Of a stretch of DNA of 64,000 bases, positions 20,501 through 32,693 are shown in pieces. The notes beneath the pieces were generated by a model. It did no database searches, was not told where the DNA came from, and was given only the letters and a program-made list of their open reading frames with translations. The number at the start of each line of letters is the position of its first letter. Position 1 is the stretch's first letter. Source of the DNA: Azolla caroliniana. Lineage: Eukaryota; Polypodiophyta. Both the position numbers and the translations under genes were made by a program. The stretch lies in assembly GCA_043228905.1 (NCBI GenBank), contig JBHGNT010000004.1:18166001-18230000 (forward strand), written 5' to 3'.

Positions 20501-23500
20501 CTCAAGTGCGGCACGTCGAGATGCTGAACACCAAGCATTTCGGTAAAGTTCTGCAACTTGTCCGACCCGAGCGGCTTGGTGAAGATGTCGGCAACTTGCC
20601 GATCTGTGTGAACATACCGTAGTTCAACTTCACCGCTTAGGACCCGCTCACGCATGAAGTGATAATGCACTTCTATGTGCTTTGTGCGAGCATGGAACAC
20701 AGGGTTCTTGGCGAGCTGCATGCTGCTGAGGTTATCGCAGTAGATCAAGATCGGGGTCGGTACCTCGATCCGTAGGTCTTGCAGTAGTCGTCGAAGCCAA
20801 ATGGCTTCGCAGGTGGCAACGGTCGCGCCCCGGTATTTAGCGTCAGTGCTGGATAGAGCCACTATTGGCTGCTTTTTGCTGCTCCACACAACAACCGCGC
20901 TCCCAAGAGAAAACATAAAGCCGGAAGCTGAGCGACGATCCGTTGCATCGCCAACCCAGTCAGCATCCGTGTAGCCGACAAGCTCTTCGGTTATACCTTG
21001 CCGGTATAAGAGCCCCCGGTCCTTAGTGCCGCTTATATACCTCAGTATTCGTTGCACGCATTGAAGGTGCTCCATGGTCGGCTTCTGCATGAATTGGCTT
21101 ACCACTCCGACTGGATAGCTAATGTCGGGTCGGGTGATGGTTAAATAGATCAGGCTTCCGACTATTTGTCGGAACCGTTTCTCATCGCAGGCTGGTCCGG
21201 AGATGGGACAGATCTTCTGATTCCGGTCCAGGGGTGTGGAGACAGGTCGGCATTCCGTCATGCCGAACTTGTACAGTGTATTCAACACATAATGGCGTTG
21301 AGAAAGCAATATGCCGTCGGGGGTGCGGATCACCTCGAGCCCCAAAAAATAATGAAGGTCCCACAAGTCCTTCATATCGAATGTGTCCGACAACTAGGAC
21401 TTGATGCGGTTGATTTCCGGAAGACCTGGGCCGGTGATGACTAAATCATCAACATAGAGTAAGATACATACCAGACCGTTTGAGCCTTGACGGATGAATA
21501 GGGAAGAGTCTGACTTAGAGGCAACAAACCCCATCTTTCGCAACCGGTGCGTGATCTTAGCATTCCAAGCACGGGGGGCTTGCTTCAAGCCGTACAACGA
21601 CTTCCTCAGCCGGTATACCGCCGACTTGTTCACCTCCGACTGAAATCCAGGGGGCTGAGTCATAAAGACTTCTTCTTCAAGATCTCCTTGAAGGAAGGCA
21701 TTCTTCACATCCATCTGATGAAGATGCCACCCCCTTGCCGCAGCAACCGCCAGTACCACACGAATCGTCGTCATCTTCGCTACAGGAGCGAAGGTCTCGT
21801 CGTAGTCGATTCCGTGGGTCTGCGCATATCCCTTCGTCACTAACTGGGCCTTGTACCGGTTAACTGTTCTGTCGGCATTGTACTTTATCTTGTACACCCA
21901 CTTGCATCCGATCGGTTTATAGTGACGGGGAGGGTCAACTAGGTCCCAAGTTCTGTTGGCATCCAATGCCCACATTTCTTCCTCCATAGCGGCACGCCAA
22001 TTTGCGTCCTTTACCGCTTATGCGTAGCTCTCCGGCTCACGCACTTCCGCGACCTTGGTCATGTACGCATAATGATGCGCCATGTACTCGTTATACCCGT
22101 ACTGTTTAACGGGATCTTTCTGGCGGGTGGACCGGCGTAACTCACCGTTACCCGGTATGAGACCCTTCTTGGCCGGTTCGGTCTTCGTTCCCGAAGATCT
22201 GCCTATGTCCTTGCCGAAGTTAGATACGCACCAATCCGACTCATCATTGCCGGTCTCGAATTCCGGCATCTTCTGCTTCCCTTTCTCTTTGCGTGTGAAC
22301 CGTCTCCTCGGTTCCTTGCGCTGGGAGAGCACGATAGAGTCTCCACTACTCGCCGTCTCATCATCCGATTGGTTGGATTGATCCAGTCCCTCATTCGGTC
22401 TGCTTAACTGGAATGATTCCGGACTCTCATATTGAGTCCCGGCTTCATCTTTCTCTACCTAGGGCGGTTCAGGCTCACTAACCCCATCCTCCGACATCGG
22501 GTTGGGATCGGAAGTTGGAGTTGGTAAGGAATACCACGATGCCGATTCATCAAACTCGACATCTCGGCTGACTCAGACCTGCTTCGTCCGAGGGTTATAA
22601 TCCTTATACCCCTTTTGCTCTTGAGCATAGCTAACTAGGATGCATTTTTCCGATTTTGCATCCAGCTTTCTCCGCTTCTCATCCGGCACATGTACATAGG
22701 CTATGCTGCCGAATATCCGAAGGTGTCTCAAATTCGGCTTGCGCCCGAAATACAGCTCGTGAGCTGACACCTTGTCCCCGATCCCGTTCTGGATGTAAAT
22801 GGCCGTTTGGACCTCCTCCGCCTAGTAGAACTTGGGCATGCTCTTTTCCTCTAGCATTGCCCTAGCCGCGTCAATTAGCGACCGATTCTTCCTTTCGGCC
22901 ACACCGTTCTGTTGCGGTGTGTATCTGCAGTTGAATTCTCGTCGAATTCCTTTTTGTTGCAGATAGCTGTTGAATTGGCCAGAAAAATACCCTTTTCCGC
23001 CATCCGACCGTAGGCATTTGATCTTCCTCTCCGATTCCCGTTCCACCATCTTCTGGAGGCTCCGGAAACACTCGAAGACTTCGCTCTTCCGCTCAATGAG
23101 GTAGATCCATGTATGCCACCTGTAGTCGTCGATGAAGGAGACGAAATATCGACTCCCGCCAATGCTAACATTTTGTGCCGGTCCCCACACATCCAAATGG
23201 ATAAGATCGAGCTTGTTACGACTTCAATTTCTTTCGGTGGGGAATGGAAGCCGGTGTTGCTTCCCGAGTTGGCAGGCTTCACAAATTTGGGCTCTCCGAC
23301 CGCTAAACTTTGGCAAACCGAAAACGACTTGTTCCGTTTGCAGGTCTTGAAGCCTCTCGTAGTTGACGTGGCCGATCTGCTTGTGCCACAGGTCGATATC
23401 CGACTTGACCTTCTGTCCTTTGGCGAACAGTGCGGTGCCGACGTCATTGGTGTTGAGGATAAACATCCTCCCATCTCTGCGCCCTTGCGCAATAACTTCA

Positions 23501-24783
23501 CCCTCATCCTCAATGAAGCACCCGAGGTGCGTAAACTGCACCTGCATCCCTTGGTCGACGATCTGTCTGACCGACACTAGGTTCTTCGTGATCGTCGGAA
23601 CATGTAATACATTCATCAACTTCCCCTTCTATCCGACGTAGCTCAAAGGGACTTCTCCGACGTGCACGATCGGGTGGGGAGTGTCGTCTCCGGTTTCGAC
23701 AACTCCCGGTTGATCCGGCTTCTCCAAAAAAGAGAACCACTCCTCGTGGCTCGTCATGTGGTTTGATGCGCCAGAGTCAACGTACCACACTTCCTCCGAT
23801 TTGGAAGTGGTCTTCTTCATTGAGTTTGCCTTGTGCTTCATCACCAACGTTGGCCCCTTACCGTTCTTGGATCCTCCTGATCCGTTTGCGTAGTGCGAGC
23901 TTGGTCGTCCTTCCTTACCGGTCTTGCCGGATCTGGATTTGTCTGAATCGGCACGCTTTCTCCAGCACTCGCTTTCCCTGTGGCCCTTTTTGCCACAGTA
24001 CCAGCATTCCGTAGCGGATTTGTCTTGTCGGCCTCCGGCACCACCTTGACTCCCTCTGCTTGTGGAAGTCCCGGAACTGTTGTCGGGACGCTCACTATGC
24101 CCCCGTTCCTGCTCTTGCCGGCCGCCTCCATTGCGTGCTGACCTGCCTCGTCCACCACGCCCGCGGGACCGATCCGCTCTCGTGTACAACATCCGGCTGT
24201 CTGGGGATGCACTGGTAGATGCACCGGGGTGGTTCTCCTCTACAAGGAGCATCGATTGTAAGTCGAAAAATGAGGGTGTATTCTCCCTTGTACAAACCGC
24301 AGTCCGGAAAGCTCCGAACTTGGACGCCAGGCCTCCAAGACAGACCTGCACCATCTCGTCTTCCTCTACGGTGACGTTAATAGAGGCAAGCGAGTCACAA
24401 ATCCCTTTGATCCGGTCTGTGTAATCTGCCACCGACATGTTCTTCTGTCGAACATTGCTCAACTCCTGTCTGAGTTGCAGCTTCCGGGCAGTGGTGCTTG
24501 CGGCGAAGACCTTTTTCAAGTTTCCCCAAGCATCCTTTGGTGTCTTGGCATCACAGATATGGCTGAGCAGCTGGTCACCAACACTGGATGCGAAGCAGTA
24601 CATCACCCTACTTGCTGCCTGTTCCCACACTGGGAAGTCCTTGTGTGTCGTCTCCGGTGCTTAGTCGTTCACTCCGTCGACATAACTCCAGTAGCCATGC
24701 CCAAGCAGGTACTGGTGCATCTTGTATGACCAAGATGCGTAGTTGGTTCTGTCGAGCTTCTCCACCGGTAACGACATAGCCAT
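20501..24783 (-). pseudogene. gag-pol of C3, broken by stop codons
   Basis: Starts at ATG 24783 (MAMSLPVEKLDRTN). Gag is read to about 23900, with a stop near 24661. The zinc knuckle CWYCGKKGHRESEC is near 23990, protease WYVDSGASNHM near 23770. Integrase: LWHKQIGH and CEACQLGK (near 23390-23260), DVWGPA, LRSDGG, PQQNGVAERKN. RT: CKWVYKIKYNAD, HQMDVKNAFLQG and YVDDLVITG (near 21890-21430). RNase H: YTDADWVGD, ALSSTDAKY and YCDNLSSMQLAKNP (20980-20680). Stops interrupt at about 24661, 23629, 23220, 22825, 22570, 22458, 22018 and 21393. Several fit a C-to-T or G-to-A change of an expected Gln, Trp or Arg codon. Confidence 0.92.
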
Positions 24784-24891
24784 ACCTCTGTCCATTTCTC
24801 CTTTTTGTGTCTATTTTCCGATCTGTTAGGGTTTCCTTCACAAGCGTAGATGTCTACAGCAGAGGTTCTCAACCCACGCGCTCTGATACCA

Positions 24892-25297
24892 TGTAAAAGA
24901 TTTCTTGCGGAAGCGTTAGAAAGAACAATACACAAAGAGAGAGAGAGAGAGCAAGGCACATTATTTTTCAAAATTATATGAATACTCTGTGCGCTCTGTA
25001 TATTTTTCTACAATTCGCTCATCAACGCTATTTATACAAGTCCACAGGGGACTGTTAGAGGTATGGTGTACTTCAATGCTCACACGAGCATCTGACACTA
25101 ACTACGAGACTATAACTGCCTAGTAGTCTAACCTATACTAGGCTTCCGGTTACGGATTGGATACGGCCTACCGGCTCCCCAGCTCACTGGTCCTTACTGC
25201 TTATCAGCTCGGTTGCTCACCGGCATACCGATTCCTCTCGCTTACCGGCTCAGGCTTATTCAGCCGATCCGGCTCCAGTTGAGCTTGCCGCTCAACA
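24892..25297 (-). repeat. 5' LTR of C3
   Basis: 406 bp, the same family ends as the 3' copy; differs mainly by a shorter GA repeat and a few substitutions. Confidence 0.92.
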
Positions 25298-26283
25298 ACC
25301 TTCATTCCCCATCCGGACACAATCGTGATCTTCGGCTGTGTAGGATGAGAAGCATTTCCGGTTCGGTGTCAGATGGAACGATGCTCCGAAATCGACAACC
25401 CATGTTGTCTCGTTGCCGACAAGGTTTACATCATTCTCCTCTATAATGAGCATCAATTCTTCTTCACTTGTCGCGATCGCCGATGTTCCTCCTCTCTCCG
25501 AAATCTTCTTCGGTTTCGGTCTGTCGGCTCCCCCTTTGGATTTCCGGAAGTGTCGGCAATTCTTTTGGAAATGTCCTGGCTTTCCGCAATAAAAGCAAGT
25601 GGGCCTTCCCCTGGACTTTGACCTCATCCCTGATTTGTCTCGGTTTTGGGGACTCTGATACCAGCCTCTTCCCCGGTTATGGTCATCTTCCGTGACCAAG
25701 GCCTTCGGATAGGTTCCGGACTCCCGGTCCTTTCGGCGAGCTTCTTCATCTAGCAAGCTTGATTTTACCCTTGCTAGGGACAACTGCTTTCCTTCCGACA
25801 TGGTGTTGCCCAAAGTGACAACTAGCGTCTCCCAACTATCCAGGAGGGAATCGAACAGGAGCAATGCAAGTACCTCGTCGGCTTGAGGTACTTCGAGCGA
25901 AGTTGTTTGGTTTATGAGCCCCTAAAATGCGTTCATGTGCTCCGACATGCTAGATCTGTCTTGGTACCTAAGTCTCACTAACTTCCGGAATACTGAAACC
26001 TGATTTACGACGTTTTTACTCTCCAACATGGTGCCGATTTTCTCCAGAGCACATGAGGTTTACTTTCTTCATTGAAGTTGTTATATAGGCTCATGTCGAT
26101 GAAGCACCGGATGTACGCCGTTGTCTTCATGTGCATCACCTCCCATGTCGTGGCATCGATCTTGTCCCGGAACTGTATCGGCAACCAAAGATCTTTTACC
26201 ACGAGCATGTCCCTCATCTTCGACTTCCACACTAGGTAGTTGGAGTCGGTGAGCTTGAACATGCCGCTGAATGATTCTTCCAT
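25292..26283 (-). pseudogene. gag and protease start of C2
   Basis: Starts at ATG 26283 (MEESFSGMFKLTDSNYLVW). The gag core follows, with a frame change near 26060 and a stop near 25920. The second part contains the zinc knuckle CFYCGKPGHFQKNC (near 25600) and the protease start WVVDFGASFHLTPN (near 25390; DFG replaces the normal DSG). It is cut at VRMGNEG by the C3 insertion and resumes at 19358. Confidence 0.85.
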
Positions 26284-26308
26284 TCCCTTGTAAGTTCTGA
26301 TACCAGTT

Positions 26309-26879
26309 TGACGCGGAAATAATGCTCGGCCACAACCGAGTCTTAAAACAGTGAATGGAAGAGAGCAAACTGAAAATAAGATGACACATAATGTTAACGT
26401 GGAAAACCCTAAATGGGAAAAACCACGGGAGCCCACAACTCCAACTATCACTATGAGGGGAGGAATACAATGTGAGACTCAGAGGCAACGACCTCGAGCT
26501 CTATGTCTTCGCCAGTCGACAGTTACAATAGAAACTAGTTCTCTATCTCTAACGCTCACTCGCTTTCTCACAATCTGTGTACAACGATGATACAACCACC
26601 ACTACACCATATTTTTTCCTAAAGTGATTGCCCTAAGTCATATTTATACTTATATTACTTTTGGGCTATTTACAAATATATCCTCAATAGGCTAACCATG
26701 AAACATATTGACAGATATGTCCTTTGATCTGGTTTGCACTGGATCCATCCAGATTCACTTGATCCAGTTTCTGTGTCTCATCTGGAACCCTTCTGGATCC
26801 GGTTCCTTCATCCGACTCGTCCGATCCGGCTCCTCCGGTTCTCATCCAGATCCCATTCGGAGGGACCAAATTCCTAATA
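26309..26879 (-). repeat. 5' LTR of C2
   Basis: 571 bp; the inner end TTTCCGCGTCA lies four bases before the primer-binding site. The outer end is changed (TATTAGG in place of TGTTAGG). Confidence 0.85.
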
Positions 26880-27941
26880 GCCATGAGTCATGCCTTGTGT
26901 CTATTGCCCGAGCCGTCATCATTATATTTTACCTTAAAGATCCATCTACAACTGATTGTTTTCTTGTGTGGAGAATGGAGACGAGATCCCATGTCTTGTT
27001 TTGCATAGAGCCTGCATTTCTTCGTTCATATCTTCGATCCATCATGGATCCTTGGCTACCTCGGAAAAAGGTTTACAGTTCTCGGACTGCCGCCACCTTC
27101 ATCATAAAGGCATAATGATATGCCATATACTCATCATAGCCAAATCGGCTGACCGGGTTTTTCTCTCGGATGGAGCGACAGAGCTTCTAGTTTGCAAAGA
27201 CTATGGCTTTCTTTGCTCCAGTCGTCCGGATGATTAGGCTATCAAGGCCTTCGAACTCATTGTCAAGGGAGTGAGTTGACTCGTTGTCGATCGAATCTTC
27301 ATATTCCAACATTTTGGCCTTACCTTTATCTAGCTTTGGACTCACCCGAGATGTGCTTTCGTCACTTGGGGGCTCTTGCAGTTCACTTAGCCTTGTTGTA
27401 ATCGGACTTTCTTTGAACATTTTCCTGAGTCGATCTTCGTTCTCTAGCTCATGGTCGGTCAAATCTGGGTTGAATGTGGTCAGAATTGGAGTCGGTACCA
27501 GTATGCTGACTCGTTGAAAACAACGTCTCGACTCACTCAAACTTTTCGGGTGGATGGATTGTAACATTTGTACCCCTTTTACTCAAGTGAGTACCCTACG
27601 ATGATATATTTCTCTGACTTCGGATCAAGCTTTTGTCGCTTCTAGTTGGGAATGTTTACATATGCGATTGAGCCGAATATCCAAATGTGGGATAAGTCCG
27701 ACTTCTTTCCAAATAACTTCTCGTAAGGGGTGCCATCACGTACCCTAGATGTTGTACATCTATTCATGAGATAAACGATTGTGTTAGCTGCTTCTTCTGC
27801 CCAATACGATTTTGGTTGGTTCTTCTCGTCCATCATTTCCCTTGCCACCTCTACTATGTGCCGATTCTTGCATTCGGCTACTTCGTTTTGTTGAAGTGTG
27901 TGTCAGCATGAGAATTCTCGTCGGATTCCTTCCTTTCGGAG
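26880..27941 (-). pseudogene. C1 fragment 3: integrase to RT start
   Basis: Starts with RKEGIRREF just after the C4 insertion, continues through the integrase tail (NRHIVEVAREMMDEKN, YWAEEAANTIVYLMNRC, FGSIAYVNIPN) and a Ser/Glu-rich linker, then the RT start CRWIFKVKYNDD, and ends at the C2 insertion. Several stops and frame changes are present. Confidence 0.85.
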
Positions 27942-28288
27942 TGTAAAGAATCAAATGGATTCTGTGCAGCGAAAGAACTGTGTGTGTGTAGAAAGAGAGA
28001 GAGCTCATGATTATAGAAAATCAGAAAACTGTATTACAAAGGAAGCAAGAATAACCAACAGTTACAAAGAGAGGGAGAAGGTGCTTATGTAGTCACCTTC
28101 TCTCTATGTTCTCTCACTAGTACCGCCTCTTGGGAAAGAGGTCGTGTCTTAACTACTTAAAGGATATGTGTCATAAGACATTAGCTTCTATGACATAGTA
28201 GTTATTATACAAGGAGGTGGGGTGTTCACACACTTGAGTATCCTACAGTGTGTTCCCACTCACGAGAAGTTAAGTTTGATTCTCAACA
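27942..28288 (-). repeat. 3' LTR of C4
   Basis: 347 bp, minus strand TGTTGAGAATC to TTTACA. A purine tract GTTTGAAGGGGCG lies at the inner boundary. Confidence 0.92.
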
Positions 28289-28354
28289 CGCCCCTTCAAA
28301 CACAACTTCTGATCGTTGGATGGTTGGTTTGGATTGGTCTTCGGGGGTATACTC

Positions 28355-31300
28355 CTAATGCTCCTTACTCCCCCTCAAGCTCAATTGGTCGATGGTCGAA
28401 AGGCCCAAGTTAGTCATGAACTGCCGCAACTTGTTGACTCTCGGGGCCTTAGTAAAGATGTCAGCCGTCTGCAGGTTTGTGCTGAGGTGTTGCAAGTCGA
28501 CATCCCTGACCAGAACATGCGCTCGGATGAAGTGATAGTGCACTTCGATGTGCTAAGTCCGAGCATGGAAGACTAGGTTCCGAGCGTGGTGGATATTGCT
28601 CATGTTGTCTCAGTAGAGGAGAATTGGATCCTTTATGGGAATGCCCCATATCCTTCAAGATTCTCTTGAGCCAAACAGCTTCGCATGCGGCTACGGTCGC
28701 GCCCCTATATTTGGCTTCAGTGCTCGACAGTGCGATTGTTGGTTGTTTCTTGTACTACTCCACAATATGGCGCCACTACCGAGAGAAAAAACAAATATGG
28801 ATGTCGATCGTCGGTCGGCTCTGTAGTCGGCCCTGTCGGCATCGGTATAACCTTCGAGTCGTATCAGTGTGGCCGATTTGTAAAGGATGCCGAAATCCAT
28901 GGTTCCACTCACATACCTTAGCATTGGCTTAGCACAGTCGAGCTGGATGTCTCACGGAGTTTGCATGAATTGGCTAAGGAGGCCGACCGGGTAACTGAGG
29001 TCGGGTCGGGTAATTGTGAGGTAGATCAGGGTTCCGACTAGTTGACGATAGTGCGTCGACTCACACTCTCTAGTGCCTGAGTCGGCATCTAGCTTTAGAT
29101 TTCAATCGAGAGGAGTAGTGTCGGGCTTACATTGTGTCATCCCAAACTTGTAAAGAAGATTCAGGATATAGTGCTTTTGAGAAAGCATGATGCCGTCTGG
29201 AGTCCGAATTACTTCTATTCCTAGAAAGTAATGGAGCTCCTTCATATCAGTCATTTCGAATCGGCCGAAGAGCTTCTTGATGTGCTCAATATCCACTAAA
29301 TGCTCTCCTCCTATGACCAGGTCATCCACATAAATGATGATAAATACCTGTCCTCTGGAGTCGCTTTAGATGAACAGAGAATTGTTGGACTTGGACATGT
29401 TAAAGCCGATGTGATGAAGATATTGCGTTATCTTTGAATGCCATGCTCTTGGTGCCTACTTGAGGCTGTAGAGAGGCTTTTTGAGTCGGCAGACATCAGT
29501 CGGCTATGCAGTCAACATGAATCCGGGTGGTTGTACGATGTACACCTCTTCGTCTAACTCGCCTTGTAGAAAGGTGTTCTTTACGATTATTTGGTGCAAG
29601 CGCAATCACGGTTCGAATTGTGGTCATCTTTGCCATCGGGGCAAAGGTCTCTTCGTAGTTGACACCGTGCGTCTGCGTGTAGCCCTTCGCCAAAAGTCGG
29701 GCCTTGTACCGATGGACAATGTTGTCGGCGTTGTGCTTTACCTTGAAGATCCACCGGCATCCAATTGCCTTTTGGTGGTTTGCAGAAGGGATGAGATCCC
29801 ATGTCTCGTTCTGGGAGAGTGCTTGCATCTCCTCATTCATCGCTTCGACCCATCTAGGGTCCTTCGCGACTTCGGAATAGTTTTCCGGTTCTCGGACTGA
29901 CAACACCTTCATCATGAATGCATAATGATATGCCATGTAGTCGTTGTAGCTGAATAGGCTGACTACATTCTTTTCTCGGGTGGATCGGCGTCGTTCTCCT
30001 GGAGTCCTCATGATGGGCACATCCAATCTACCAAACTCACTATCGAGTAAGTGAGTCGATTCATTTCCAACTGATTCTTTGTACTCAGGCATTTTGGCAT
30101 TTCCTTTGTCCTGTTTTGGACATGGTCGCGATGGGCTATGGTCGCTTGGAGGCTCTTGTGGTCCACTCAACCTGGTTGAGATTGGACTTTCCTCTTATGT
30201 GGGCCTTGCTTGATCATTCTCCTCCGCATCTATGTCGAACTCTGTTTGGACTGTGCCGGATTGGGCTGATTCGATTGTATACCAGGATGTTGATTCGTCG
30301 AATACTACATCCCTACTCACTCGTACCATCTTGGTGGAAGGGTTGAAGCACTTATACCCTTTTTTGCAGGGGTGAGTACCCTACGAGTATACATTTCTCC
30401 AACTTGGGATCGAGCTTCTACTGCTTCTCGTCAAGAATATGTACATATGCAATTGAACTGAATATCTTGACGTGAGATAGGTCCAGTTTCTTCCCATAGA
30501 ACTTTTCATAGGGGGTAACTTCGTGCACTCCTGATGTTGTGCATCGATTCATCAGATAAATGGTCGTATTCGCCGCTTCAACCCAATATGACTTTGACAG
30601 ATGTTTCTCGTTCATCATTGCCGTTGCCACCTCGAGTATGTGTTGATTCTTACGTTCGACTACTCCGTTCTGTTGAGGTGTGTGTCGACAGGTAAACTCC
30701 CGCTGGATTCCTTCTTGTTGAGATATGTTGTAAAGGCGTTGGAGAAGTACTCTTTGCAACCGTCCGATCGAAGGCATCTGAAATGCCAACCGGTTGCCTT
30801 TTTTACTTCATTTTTGAACCTTTGGAAGTGTTTGAACACTTCACTCTTCTGTTTCATAGGGTAGATCCAAGTATGTCTGGAGAAGTCGTCGATGAATGTT
30901 ACGTAGTATCGGCAACAACTGAATGTTGTCATCTGGGCTGGTCCCCATACATCTGAGTGTATTACATCTAGGATCCCTTTGCTTACGTTCATCTCCTTTA
31001 GGAATGGTTGACGATGTTGTTTGCCAAGTTGACAAGCTTCACACACGCCTACTCTCTCCTTTTCGGTAAAACTCGGAAGTCCGAAGAAGACTCCTTTCGA
31101 CTGCATTCCTCTGAGCTTTTGGAGGTCAATGTGACCAATTCTCTTGTGCCACAACTCTATGTTGGCATCAGCTCTCTAGCCCTTGGCATACATTACTGAG
31201 TTCATCTCGTGAGAGTCGAGGATGAACATCTGCCCTTCTCTCAGAACCCGAGCGATGAGTCATCCTTCTTTTTCGATGAAGCATCCTCCATCGTTGAAGC

Positions 31301-32170
31301 GGACTTGCATGGTTTGTTCAACTATCTAGCCAACCGAGACCAAGTTCTTTGTTATTGTAGGAACATGTAGAACATTCTTGATGTAGGTTTGGTTGCTTTC
31401 TTCCCCAAATGGGACATTGCCAATATGCAGAATGGGGTGGATTGTGTCATCCCCAGTTTCCACATAGCCGGGTAATAGAAGTTATGTTTTCGAGGTTGCT
31501 CTAGGTTGTGTCAACCTTGGCCAAATCAACCTCTTCTTCCCCGACCTTGTCCTCTTCCTCCATCGAAGTTCGAATAGCGCATTTGTCCTTGTTGCACATT
31601 GCTTCTTGTTCGGACATGATTCTCCTCGACCAACAACATCGACTGGAGATCGAAGAAGGAGGGAGGATTCTCCCGCGTGAGGACAACTGACCGAATGGCC
31701 CCGAACCGAGGTGCTAAGCCTCCGAGACAAATCTGCACCATTTCATTGTCATCAATGCTAACATTGATCAACTTGAGGGCATCGCATAGCTCCTTGATTT
31801 TCAAGGTGTAGCTGCCGATTAACATGTCCCTCTGTTGTATACCGTTCAACTCTTGACGGAGTTGAAGCTTTCTTGCAGTCGTGTTGGTCGCGAAAATCTT
31901 CTTGAGGTTCCCCCACGCCTCCTTCGGCATTTTGGCCTCTCGGATGTAGTTGTGCATGTGATCATGGACGCATCATGCAAGGCAGTACAACACACGACTC
32001 ACCTCTTGCTCCCAATCTAGGTAGTCGGCATGTGTTGGGTTGGGTTGATTCTTGTTTGCCCCTTCGACATAACTCCAATAACCTTGGACGACAAGGTATT
32101 GGTGCATCTTGTACTCCCAAGATGCAAAGTTGTTTCTATCAAGATTTTCGGTAGGAAGAGAGCTTCCCAT
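28355..32170 (-). pseudogene. gag-pol of C4, decayed
   Basis: Starts at ATG 32170 (MGSSLPTENLDRNN). The gag is recognisable to about 31526, with a stop near 31973. The zinc knuckle and protease active site appear deleted: gag RGRGRRG is followed closely by protease-end sequence. Integrase (LWHKRIGHID, CEACQLGKQH, SDVWGPA, PQQNGVVERKN), RT (CRWIFKVKHNAD, EETFAPMAK, then a gap, DDLVIGG) and RNase H (GYTDADRADYRADRRS, MHYHFIRAHVLV, TADIFTKA) follow with many stops and frameshifts. The end LRGSKEH runs through the conserved CTTGAGGGGGAG tract. Confidence 0.88.
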
Positions 32171-32328
32171 CTATGTGTTCATGTTGAGTTTCTTCTTCTT
32201 CTTCTTCTTGATGCGAACTATGTAGATTGCTACTACAACGATCAGTCAGTTATTGTTGAATGTGGAGTCAGGCACAACACACGCAGAGGCGATGGGCTTC
32301 GATCAAGCAACCACGCGCTCTAATACCA

Positions 32329-32373
32329 TGTAAAGAATTGGATGGATAATATGCAGCGGAAGAACTGTGTGTG

Positions 32374-32408
<35 letters not shown>

Positions 32409-32693
32409 CTCATGATTACAGAAAATCAGAAAACTGTATTACAAAGGAAGCAAGAATAACCAACAGTTACGAAGAGAGGGAGAAGGTGCTTATGTATTTA
32501 CCTTCTCTCTAAGTTCTCTCACTAGTACCGTCTCTTGGGAAAGAGGTCATGTCTTAACTACTTAAAGGATATGTGTCATAGGACATTAACTTCTATGACA
32601 CACTAGTTACTATACAAGGAGGTGGGGTGTTCACACACTTGAGTATCCTAGAGTGTGTTCCCACTCACGGGACGTTGAGTTTGATTCTCAACA
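32329..32693 (-). repeat. 5' LTR of C4
   Basis: 365 bp; differs from the 3' copy by substitutions and by a longer GT/GA repeat (about 32370-32410). Confidence 0.92.

Larger units (their letters stand above)
19359..25297 (-). mobile_element. Copia element C3 inserted in C2
   Basis: LTRs at 19359-19778 (3') and 24892-25297 (5'), with a perfect 5-bp TSD ACCTT (19354-19358 and 25298-25302). The primer-binding site TGGTATCAGAGC (24891-24880) fits initiator tRNA-Met. The polypurine tract GCTTGAGGGGGAG abuts the 3' LTR. Gag, protease, integrase, RT and RNase H are all present but broken by scattered stops. An unusual extension follows RNase H. Confidence 0.95.
18014..26879 (-). mobile_element. Copia element C2, internally deleted, inserted in C1
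   Basis: 3' LTR 18014-18541 and 5' LTR 26309-26879 (minus orientation). The flanks are GCTAC (18009-18013) and GCCAT (26880-26884), a 5-bp TSD with two changes. Removing the element restores the C1 RT frame (LMA/LVA then NGYAQTH). The primer-binding site TGGTATCAGAAC (26305-26294) fits initiator tRNA-Met. The polypurine tract GTGAAGGGGGAGTT lies next to the 3' LTR. The body lacks integrase and most of RT, and C3 sits inside it. Confidence 0.88.
27942..32693 (-). mobile_element. Copia element C4 inserted in C1 integrase
   Basis: LTRs at 27942-28288 (3') and 32329-32693 (5') with a perfect TSD CGGAG (27937-27941 and 32694-32698). Removal joins TTYL and RKEGIRREF of the C1 integrase. The primer-binding site TGGTATTAGAGC (32328-32317) has one change from the usual Met form. 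Gag, LTR and primer site show that C4 belongs to the same family as its host C1. Confidence 0.95.
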
